From assembly GCA_030916555.1 (NCBI GenBank), contig JAUPWK010000070.1:1-5692 (forward strand): DNA of 5,692 nt, written 5' to 3'. The notes under the pieces are model-generated. The model saw nothing but the letters and a program-made list of their open reading frames with translations, was not told the DNA's origin and did no database searches. Position 1 is the first letter of the stretch; the number at the start of each line of letters is the position of its first letter. Below, one piece after another: positions 1 to 4,690 of this stretch. Position numbers and translations under genes: made by a program. The stretch comes from Patescibacteria group bacterium. Its GTDB lineage: Bacteria; Patescibacteriota; Patescibacteriia; UBA9934.

Positions 1-225
1 CTCCGCGTCAACGGTTTACGCAAAGATGCAGGTCTCACCATCGCTGACAGAATTGTTTTGAAAGTCTGGTCTACGTCAGCGGAAGTGAAGCTCATGCTCG
101 ACGAGCACGGTGAAACGGTGTTGGCCGATACCTTGGCTACGGATGTCGATTTCACTGAGGCTCCAGAAGTGAAACATCAGGTAACATTCCGAGTAGCGGA
201 ACAAGATATTTGGATTGGGTTCTAG
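1..225 (+). CDS. ileS: Isoleucyl-tRNA synthetase, C-terminal end (5' partial)
   Basis: This is the 3' end of a gene that begins before the window; 74 codons are visible in frame 1, ending in TAG at 223-225. The stretch reading NGLRKDAGLTIADRIVL (about codons 4-20) is characteristic of the extreme C-terminal domain of class I isoleucyl-tRNA synthetases, where a conserved LRK-AGL-DRI segment follows the anticodon-binding region. Then come a helix (SAEVKLMLDEHGETVL) and a final beta segment ending DIWIGF, also usual for this domain. The full enzyme charges tRNA-Ile with isoleucine in the cytoplasm using ATP. The HIGH and KMSKS motifs lie upstream and cannot be checked. The next gene starts one base after the stop, so the two are probably co-transcribed. 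The identification rests on this short tail only, but the motif is distinctive. Confidence 0.85.
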   Translation, partial: LRVNGLRKDAGLTIADRIVLKVWSTSAEVKLMLDEHGETVLADTLATDVDFTEAPEVKHQVTFRVAEQDIWIGF

Positions 226-226
226 T

Positions 227-997
227 ATGTCCGAATCAAAGCGCATGGGGGATTATGCTTTGCGGAAGATTGGTTCAGGGGCAGAGAGTGAAGTGTTCCT
301 GCCAAAGAATCGTCTGAAAAAGGGGTCGCCAGAGAAAGGGATTGTGCTGAAAAATATGTCAGGGCTTGGAGAGAATAACTATCTTTCCGAGCGTCGGGAT
401 TGGGTTGCAAATGAACATGGTTTTGATGAGCGCTACCGACAGGTTCTTGAGGCGCATCATCGTGAATTACGCGATGAATACGGTAGCATCATGGCGCCGG
501 TACGATACGTCAAAAATCCCGATCACCCAGAGCTCTATTTATTAGCCCAGGAACATTTTGATTTGGCTGAACCAGCACCGGTGACTGAGTACTACCCTGT
601 AGACGTTGAAGATGAGGCGGTGCGCGAGCAGCTTGCAAATTTTGTGCAGACACTCAAGAAAAATATTCTGTTTCAGGAGCAAGACAAACCCGCGATTGTG
701 CCAGATCTTTTTCCGGGGAATTTAGTCTTTACAAAAGACCTGGATAAAGTTGCGTATATTGATTCGGGCCTGAACGGTGAAGCTGAGCTTGATCAAGATA
801 CACACGTACAAGTGGCGGAATTGGAGTTACTCTCCGGGGCAAATCTTGATCAGGTTTTGAACGACCCGTTTTATACAAGTATGTTCGAGGCTTTTCCGGA
901 CCTGCGCCTGTTGACGGATGAGTACGATTTTTACCATGCTCTAAAAGAGCATGAAGGGAATCTCATAAACGGGCATGTAGGTGAAAATAAACCATAA
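227..997 (+). CDS. Kinase-fold protein (protein kinase / aminoglycoside phosphotransferase-like), substrate unknown
   Basis: A 256-residue protein not assignable to a named family, but the landmarks of the eukaryotic-like kinase/APH fold appear in order. IGSGAESEVF (residues 15-24) resembles a glycine-rich nucleotide loop; VLK with K42 fits the ATP-anchoring lysine of strand 3; a charged helix (about 66-85) could supply the alpha-C glutamate; LLAQEHF (105-111) looks like a hinge. VPDLFPGN (158-165) matches the catalytic loop D-x4-N, with D160 and N165 and VPD replacing HRD/HGD; IDSG (178-181) matches the metal-binding DFG. The D-L-x-P-G-N spelling is closest to APH/ABC1-type kinases. The C-terminal lobe after residue 185 is short. 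ATG 227 is chosen because it falls one base after the ileS stop; the in-frame TTG at 215 would overlap ileS. No clear Shine-Dalgarno is seen. Tandem TAA stops (995-1000) end it. An active small-molecule or protein kinase is inferred; a pseudokinase cannot be excluded. Confidence 0.68.
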   Translation: MSESKRMGDYALRKIGSGAESEVFLPKNRLKKGSPEKGIVLKNMSGLGENNYLSERRDWVANEHGFDERYRQVLEAHHRELRDEYGSIMAPVRYVKNPDHPELYLLAQEHFDLAEPAPVTEYYPVDVEDEAVREQLANFVQTLKKNILFQEQDKPAIVPDLFPGNLVFTKDLDKVAYIDSGLNGEAELDQDTHVQVAELELLSGANLDQVLNDPFYTSMFEAFPDLRLLTDEYDFYHALKEHEGNLINGHVGENKP

Positions 998-998
998 T

Positions 999-1026
999 AA
1001 GTTGATGGCAGAAGGGTGATCAACTT
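999..1026 (+). repeat. Imperfect inverted repeat upstream of the terminator
   Basis: AAGTTGAT (999-1006) and ATCAACTT (1019-1026) are exact reverse complements, giving an 8-bp AT-rich stem with a 12-base loop. It sits between the tandem stops of the kinase-like gene and the stronger terminator hairpin that follows. It has no adjacent U-tract of its own, so it could be an mRNA 3'-end protection structure, an operator-like palindrome or simply chance. Only the symmetry is seen directly. Confidence 0.4.
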
Positions 1027-1033
1027 TACAGAT

Positions 1034-1069
1034 AATGGCCGCTAAGCGTAAGCTTGAGCGGCCATTTTT
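1034..1069 (+). terminator. Rho-independent terminator of the ileS/kinase-like unit
   Basis: AATGGCCGCT (1034-1043) pairs perfectly with AGCGGCCATT (1057-1066). The stem continues inward with AAGC (1044-1047) against GCTT (1052-1055), with G1056 bulged and a GTAA loop (1048-1051). A run of five T (1065-1069) follows directly. The 14-pair GC-rich stem plus T-tract, 37 bases after the upstream stop, is a textbook intrinsic terminator for the plus-strand unit ending in the kinase-like gene. It separates that unit from the next small gene. Confidence 0.88.
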
Positions 1070-1083
1070 GAAGCGTACATTGC

Positions 1084-1091
1084 GGGAGGTG
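1084..1091 (+). promoter_or_regulatory. Strong Shine-Dalgarno site that fixes the 1098 start
   Basis: GGGAGGTG at 1084-1091, continuing to A1092, contains GGAGGTGA, an eight-base match to the 16S rRNA anti-Shine-Dalgarno tail. The GGAGG core ends eight bases before ATG 1098. This decides the start of the 73-residue gene over the in-frame ATG at 1035, which lies inside the terminator stem and has no such site. Confidence 0.8.
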
Positions 1092-1097
1092 AGTGTC

Positions 1098-1319
1098 ATG
1101 TCGCGGACCGATAAGGGCGTTGTAGATCGAGGAGCGCAGCTCGTCAGGCGGTGCGCTGCCGCCACCGTGGTACTGGTGCCGTGCATTGCCGGCATGTGCG
1201 CAGTGTTTGATCACATGCTGATTGGACTGGCGCTGGTGTTGCTGTTGCCCGTGGGAGCAGTGGCGTTGAACACGTTCTTCCCGGGTGTTGTTGAGGAATT
1301 GAACTCCGAACCGCGGTGA
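1098..1319 (+). CDS. Small two-segment membrane protein, family not recognised
   Basis: A 73-residue protein with a short charged N-terminus (residues 1-18, net positive near RRC at 17-19) and two hydrophobic stretches. The first, about residues 19-37, includes AAATVVLVPCIAGMCAVF; the second, about 40-61, includes LIGLALVLLLPVGAVAL. A short acidic tail ends EELNSEPR. This suggests a helical hairpin in the cytoplasmic membrane with the basic N-terminus inside by the positive-inside rule. ATG 1098 is chosen from the strong Shine-Dalgarno site; the in-frame ATG at 1035 would force the coding region through the terminator stem. TGA 1317-1319 is the stop and a plus-strand terminator follows. The DNA is GC-richer than the flanking operons (34 of 60 G+C in 1201-1260). 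No promoter could be placed with confidence. I recognise no homologue and assign no function. Confidence 0.62.
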   Translation: MSRTDKGVVDRGAQLVRRCAAATVVLVPCIAGMCAVFDHMLIGLALVLLLPVGAVALNTFFPGVVEELNSEPR

Positions 1320-1347
1320 GGGATATCTCGCTCTTCGGAGTCGTAAT

Positions 1348-1388
1348 CGCTGGTTGAGTGATGCACTTGGCTGGCGGTTCTTTTTTTT
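1348..1388 (+). terminator. Plus-strand terminator with a G-U-rich stem
   Basis: The arms 1348-1360 (CGCTGGTTGAGTG) and 1364-1376 (CACTTGGCTGGCG) can form 13 consecutive pairs around an ATG loop (1361-1363) when read as plus-strand RNA. Five are G-U wobbles: 1351-1373, 1352-1372, 1354-1370, 1355-1369 and 1356-1368. Four bases later comes a run of eight T (1381-1388). It lies 28 bases after the stop of the 73-residue gene, the right place for that gene's terminator. In minus-strand RNA the same five positions would be A-C mismatches, so this hairpin should act in one direction only. Confidence 0.65.
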
Positions 1389-1431
1389 AAAAAAAAAGTG
1401 AACCCCACGCCCGCGGAGCGCGGGGTGGGGT
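1389..1431 (-). terminator. Minus-strand intrinsic terminator of the 117-residue gene
   Basis: The segments 1402-1415 (ACCCCAC, bulged G1409, CCCGCG) and 1419-1431 (CGCGGG then GTGGGGT) form a 13-pair, almost entirely G-C stem with a three-base loop (1416-1418) and one bulged base. On the minus strand it is followed, after TTCAC, by a run of nine T (plus-strand A9 at 1389-1397). It begins 18 bases past the stop of the minus-strand gene and points the right way to end it. The T/A tract abuts the T-run of the opposing terminator. Confidence 0.88.
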
Positions 1432-1448
1432 ATGGTGATCGACTGGTG

Positions 1449-1802
1449 TCAGGCGATCATGGGTGAGGGGTAGGACGTGGCCGGCTTCGGCGCACGCAGG
1501 AGCACCACCTTCAGATCCACTCCGAACGCCTTGGTCCCAAGGTCGAGCCACGCAAGGCGGCGCGTGGTGTCGCTACCGACCTGGCGGAGGTGCTCCACCT
1601 TTCGGTAGAAGAGCGCGGTGTCGTGCTCCTGCACGAGCGTCCGCAACTGGCTGTCGACGGCATCGGGGATCGTATCCCCGAGTCGGCCCACGTATTCGAC
1701 GAGGTCTGCGAGGAGACACATGAGTCGGTAGTTGGGGTTTCCGGGGGGATTGCCCATCTGGTGGGCACGTTTGATGTTGATGATCAACTGCTGCAGCTCC
1801 AT
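1449..1802 (-). CDS. Hypothetical 117-residue soluble protein, family not recognised
   Basis: Read on the minus strand from ATG 1802-1800 to TGA 1451-1449. The start is chosen because AAGAGGTG on the minus strand (1813-1806) places its AGAGG core five bases upstream; the in-frame GTG two codons earlier overlaps that site. The protein appears mostly alpha-helical: an N-terminal helix (MELQQLIINIKRAHQM), a GNPPGNPNY turn (residues 17-25), a helix with LMCLLADLVEYVGRL (27-41), a charged helix around 60-74 and a final beta-like FGVDLKVVLL (about 93-102). There is no signal peptide, membrane segment, cysteine cluster or recognisable catalytic motif. It is a complete transcription unit with promoter, ribosome site and terminator, which argues for a real gene over the open frames on the other strand. 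Its base composition is high in G+C (40 of 60 in 1561-1620), against 27 of 60 in 2041-2100 of the neighbouring operon. Function is unknown. Confidence 0.68.
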   Translation of the reverse strand: MELQQLIINIKRAHQMGNPPGNPNYRLMCLLADLVEYVGRLGDTIPDAVDSQLRTLVQEHDTALFYRKVEHLRQVGSDTTRRLAWLDLGTKAFGVDLKVVLLRAPKPATSYPSPMIA

Positions 1803-1805
1803 GAA

Positions 1806-1813
1806 CACCTCTT
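1806..1813 (-). promoter_or_regulatory. Shine-Dalgarno site of the 117-residue minus-strand gene
   Basis: The minus strand reads AAGAGGTG from 1813 to 1806. Its GAGGTG portion is complementary to the 16S rRNA 3' tail, and the AGAGG core stands five bases before ATG 1802. It supports the ATG rather than the GTG codon at 1808-1806, which lies within the site. Confidence 0.65.
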
Positions 1814-1849
1814 GGTACGCGTAACGGACTATCCGAGACGCGACGTAGT

Positions 1850-1878
1850 AAGGTACTCTATGAGGAGCTGAAAGTCAA
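1850..1878 (-). promoter_or_regulatory. Putative sigma70-type promoter for the minus-strand gene
   Basis: On the minus strand, TTGACT (1878-1873) matches the -35 consensus TTGACA at five of six positions. Exactly 17 bases later comes TACCTT (1855-1850), a weak -10 element matching at three of six. Transcription would begin near 1843, leaving a leader of about 40 bases that includes the ribosome site. The strong -35 and ideal spacing support it; the poor -10 is the main doubt. The element lies in the divergent gap, so binding there could also influence the operon starting at 1888. Confidence 0.45.
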
Positions 1879-1887
1879 TTTGTCTGT

Positions 1888-2712
1888 ATGTCTTCTACAA
1901 TTCTAGTGTGCCCTAAAAATGACGAAGAATCACTCCAAATTTTGAAAGTCGCCGAGGCGGCGAAGATCCCCGTGCTCGTGTCTGACCAACCGCATGGGGC
2001 TAGACTTCACAATGAGCCGAACGTGATTGCTCGGTTGAAGCGCGTTGATCCAGCTGCAACAAAAGTTGTAATTGTAGAAATTCCTGGTCCAGCAGTTGAG
2101 GATGAATTGCGATCGGTCGGCTACGAGGTGGTTATCATTGATCATCATCGATATCAGGATTTGGATCGCATGCAGCATTTGAGCTCGCTTGAACAATTTC
2201 TAATCGTGTTTGAGCTTGATGATACTCGATTAAGTTTGCTTGGCTTTGATCCAATACTCGTGCGTGGCGTTGGTATGATCGATCGGGGTTTTGTGTGGGA
2301 ACTGAAGAAGGAGGGTTTGCCGCAGTCTGAACAAAAACGGATTCGTGATCATTACGTAAGTCTCATGCATGAGTTAGGAAGTCCGTCTGCTGAGGCGGTG
2401 GCTGAAGCAAAGCGAGCCTGGGCTGCTCGAGAGCCGCATGGTGAGCTGTTCGTCGTCACCTCCAAGCGGGCTGACGTAAAAATTCGCGAGGCGCTGAGTT
2501 TTGTGATCGCAGATGAGTATGAAGCGCCGCCCCAAGTCCTCATTCTTGAAGGTAACGGCAGAGTATCTTTGCAGGACTCTGATTTGGCGCCTAAATTTCA
2601 TCAGGCGTTTGGTGGATTTACGTTTGGACAGGATAGGTGTTGGGGTATTGCCCCAGAGCCAGGAGAAACGGCACCTCCTTTAGCGATGATGCTCAAACTT
2701 GCGGTAGAATAG
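1888..2712 (+). CDS. Divergent DHH-superfamily phosphoesterase-like protein
   Basis: A 274-residue protein whose best landmark is VVIIDHHRY (residues 81-89), with D85-H86-H87 at the end of a beta strand as in motif III of the DHH family (RecJ, NrnA/GdpP-type phosphodiesterases). Other motifs can be matched loosely. CPKNDEES (8-15) sits where the N-terminal H-x-D-x-D-G motif belongs but keeps only D12. VIVEIPGP (61-68) sits at motif II with E64 for the usual Asp. GVGMIDRGF (127-135) offers D131 as motif IV. FGGFTFGQ (241-248) may be a degenerate DHHA1 glycine motif. Established members cleave phosphodiester or pyrophosphate bonds using Mn2+; with several ligands altered, activity here is uncertain. 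ATG 1888 is the only reasonable start; a GAGGAG about 20 bases upstream is too distant for a normal ribosome site. It heads the five-gene run and sits 10 bases before the TrmB-like gene. No clear forward promoter was found in 1803-1887. Confidence 0.55.
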   Translation: MSSTILVCPKNDEESLQILKVAEAAKIPVLVSDQPHGARLHNEPNVIARLKRVDPAATKVVIVEIPGPAVEDELRSVGYEVVIIDHHRYQDLDRMQHLSSLEQFLIVFELDDTRLSLLGFDPILVRGVGMIDRGFVWELKKEGLPQSEQKRIRDHYVSLMHELGSPSAEAVAEAKRAWAAREPHGELFVVTSKRADVKIREALSFVIADEYEAPPQVLILEGNGRVSLQDSDLAPKFHQAFGGFTFGQDRCWGIAPEPGETAPPLAMMLKLAVE

Positions 2713-2722
2713 TGAGCAATAT

Positions 2723-3490
2723 ATGCCAACCGATATCAAGCAGATTTTAACCAAGCTCGGGCTGACGGAGTCTGAGGCCAAGGTGTACCTATCCATGCTC
2801 AAATTAGGTGAGCATGGCGTGCAGCAAATTGCCCGAGAGTCCAAGATTTCGCGGACTGCCGCCTATGAGATAGTGAGCGCGCTTCAGAAGAAGGGTCTTG
2901 TGAGTGAGATCACGCGCGGCAAGAAGAATGTCTTTGCTGCAGAGGATCCGGAAAAGCTTGAAGCCTATTTTGAACAGCGGATTAAGGATATCCATACTGA
3001 ACTTGATACCTTGCGTCGGGTCACGCCGGAACTGCGGGTTATGCAGGGCGGGGGAGATAAGTCTCGGGTCCGCTTTTTTACGGGTGAAGAAGGTTTAAAG
3101 GCATTGTATCGGGATGTTGAGTTGGTGGCGCCACGTGAGCTTCTTGAAATTTCAAATATCGATGCGGTGTATCAATTCCTGGATGCAAAGTTGCTCGATA
3201 GCGCCCGGCAGGTGATCAATTACGACCGGACGCGGGTAAAAATGTTGCATCGCGGTGAGCCAAGGAAGCATTCTAAGGGTGTGCAATTGCGTAGAATCGG
3301 TGCAGATGCAGGCGAGTACCAAGGAGACATTTGGATTTATGCGAATCGGATTGCGTATATCAATTTCGTGACTCGTTTGGAGGTGGTGATTGTCGATAAC
3401 CAGATTTTTTCTGACACCATGCGGGCACTTTTCATGACGGCTTGGAATCAAAGCAAAGACACAATTCTTGGAGAAAATGGTAAAGTGTAG
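2723..3490 (+). CDS. TrmB-family winged-helix transcriptional regulator
   Basis: A 255-residue protein. Residues 5-75 form the N-terminal domain typical of TrmB: LTKLGLTESEAKVYLSML (helix 1), VQQIARES (33-40), the recognition helix SRTAAYEIVSALQKKG (43-58), and a basic wing, LVSEITRGKKNVF (59-71). A charged helix (76-105, LEAYFEQRIKDIHTELDTLR) suits coiled-coil dimerisation. The remainder (about 115-247) resembles the phospholipase-D-like effector region of TrmB, beginning RVRFFTGEEGLKALY and ending near FMTAWNQ. At 255 residues it is shorter than archaeal sugar-sensing TrmB proteins (about 340) and seems to lack their C-terminal sugar-binding extension, so a sugar ligand should not be assumed. 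Such short TrmB-like regulators are, from general knowledge, frequent in Patescibacteria and Archaea. It lies 10 bases after the DHH-like gene and 2 bases before the HD gene, suggesting control of its own operon. A target operator was not identified. Confidence 0.85.
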   Translation: MPTDIKQILTKLGLTESEAKVYLSMLKLGEHGVQQIARESKISRTAAYEIVSALQKKGLVSEITRGKKNVFAAEDPEKLEAYFEQRIKDIHTELDTLRRVTPELRVMQGGGDKSRVRFFTGEEGLKALYRDVELVAPRELLEISNIDAVYQFLDAKLLDSARQVINYDRTRVKMLHRGEPRKHSKGVQLRRIGADAGEYQGDIWIYANRIAYINFVTRLEVVIVDNQIFSDTMRALFMTAWNQSKDTILGENGKV

Positions 3491-3492
3491 GC

Positions 3493-4689
3493 ATGTTTTC
3501 TGAGATGCACATTGCTCCAAGAGCAACCCAGGCGCCTGCAACAGTGTATTTTTTAGATTGGATCAAAACATACGTTGAATCCAAGCCAGTACAAGCTAGA
3601 GCCGAGCGCGTATTTGTTCATCTTGTACGCTCCGCCTCTCCGCTTGGCAGGCTGACAAACACTCCGCAGACGCCACCATTTCATGCTGAAGCAGAGTTTG
3701 TTTCAGGTCATGTTATTCGTATCCTTGCGGTTCTTGATGCTCTTGAACACGGCGCTAGTCTGGCGGTTATAGAGGAATGTGCGCGCGAGAAAGAATTTTT
3801 ACTCGAGTTTTTTGAACTTGAGGCAGTTATCCGATCACAGATGAGCTTTCTTTCTGCCTACGCTGCCTGTCATGACGTTGGCAAGGCAGACACATTGGTG
3901 TTTACAGCTCCAACGGGTAGTCGGGGACAGGCTGAGGGTTTTCAGGGAGAGGCAGTACGTTTGGCTACAGAATCTGAGAAGACCAAGTTTGATAAGTTAA
4001 GGAGAGCGCACGCCTTGGCATCACCCACGGGAAATTTTTTTGAGAGCTTTCAGATTTCAGCTCACTACCCTGAGCACGCCAAACGGGCAGCTGCTGATGA
4101 ATATGCCTCAACGCGTCAAGCGGTGCTTGATGTATTAGGCATTCCGCACAGCCATGCCAAGTTGCTCGCGGAACTTATCCGTTGCCACGCGGATGTGATA
4201 GATGCCTGTGCGCACGGTGTCGATGCGCATAAATATCGGGCTTGGGCCGCAATCGCCGACAAAGCCGGTTTGAACGTGCCATTTTTTCTCGATCTTCTAC
4301 CAGCCACACTCTTCCTGGATGCGGTTTTGGGAAGTTTGAGCTATAAATCGGGAGCACCTGCCATTGATGTGAGTCTCGTACTGAACATCTTCAAGGCTGA
4401 ACGTGAGGCTATGCCAGAGCGCCATCTTGCTCGTGAGCAGGCCTTTAAGCGTGGACGGAAGCAGGCGGTTCAGGATACGCTGAAGCAGGCTAATATTGAT
4501 GCCGAAAGTGTGTTTGCACTTCTCAAGACTCCACTTGGGCCAGTTCGTGGAGAGGTGATGCGGAACGTGTACCATTTGATCCAGTCACCAGATATGAAGG
4601 TTGACTTTGGAGATGCTACGGTCGAGCTTCGTCGTCGCGCGAGGGTAGCGCAAACGCTTTTGGCTGATCAAAATCTGACGCTTGAATAA
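3493..4689 (+). CDS. HD-domain phosphohydrolase-like protein
   Basis: A 398-residue protein whose core carries the HD-superfamily metal-binding pattern. A first histidine lies in FVSGHVIRIL (H73). The diagnostic doublet is in YAACHDVGKAD (H127-D128), with the HD-hGK spelling seen in HD hydrolases. Further histidines lie in SAHYPEHAKRA (H191, H196) and RCHADVID (H232), and a late aspartate in ATLFLDAVLG (D276). This six-ligand arrangement resembles HD proteins with two or more metals that hydrolyse phosphomonoester or phosphodiester bonds in nucleotides. About 60 N-terminal residues and a basic, helical C-terminal region (about 300-398, rich in Arg and Lys) flank it and match nothing I recognise; the latter could bind nucleic acid. 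No membrane segment is visible. The ATG two bases after the TrmB-like stop is the most economical start, though M5 (ATG 3505) is possible; neither has a clear Shine-Dalgarno. Substrate is unknown. Confidence 0.72.
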   Translation: MFSEMHIAPRATQAPATVYFLDWIKTYVESKPVQARAERVFVHLVRSASPLGRLTNTPQTPPFHAEAEFVSGHVIRILAVLDALEHGASLAVIEECAREKEFLLEFFELEAVIRSQMSFLSAYAACHDVGKADTLVFTAPTGSRGQAEGFQGEAVRLATESEKTKFDKLRRAHALASPTGNFFESFQISAHYPEHAKRAAADEYASTRQAVLDVLGIPHSHAKLLAELIRCHADVIDACAHGVDAHKYRAWAAIADKAGLNVPFFLDLLPATLFLDAVLGSLSYKSGAPAIDVSLVLNIFKAEREAMPERHLAREQAFKRGRKQAVQDTLKQANIDAESVFALLKTPLGPVRGEVMRNVYHLIQSPDMKVDFGDATVELRRRARVAQTLLADQNLTLE

Positions 4690-4690
4690 T

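Noticed and set aside
1054..1081. Possible promoter TTGAGC - 16 bases - TACATT for the 73-residue gene
   Set aside because: Transcription would begin near 1088, inside the Shine-Dalgarno site at 1084-1091, so the transcript would lose the ribosome site.
1035..1097. N-terminal extension of the small membrane protein from ATG 1035
   Set aside because: This start lies within the terminator stem, has no Shine-Dalgarno site and adds 21 basic residues without a recognisable role. ATG 1098 has a near-perfect ribosome site.
1329..1340. Small CTC-TTCG-GAG hairpin with a UUCG tetraloop just after the 73-residue gene
   Set aside because: Only three to four base pairs form and no T-tract follows. It may be chance or a minor part of the 3' end.
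1017..1789. TGATCAACT repeated at 1017-1025 and 1781-1789, considered as flanking direct repeats of the GC-rich island
   Set aside because: The second copy lies inside the coding region of the 117-residue gene and the shared word is only nine bases, so it is not credible as an insertion-site duplication.
1463..1871. Plus-strand open frames across 1463-1723 and 1590-1871
   Set aside because: They overlap the minus-strand gene that has its own promoter, ribosome site and terminator. The first encodes an Arg/Pro/Gly/Ala-rich low-complexity sequence typical of an antisense frame in GC-rich DNA.
1803..1887. Forward promoter for the DHH-led operon in the divergent gap
   Set aside because: Candidate -10-like elements such as TACTCT at 1854-1859 have no acceptable -35 at 16-18 bases upstream, so nothing convincing was seen on the plus strand.
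3152..3541. Minus-strand open frame across the TrmB-like and HD genes
   Set aside because: It runs antisense to two well-supported genes and shows no domain, ribosome site or terminator.
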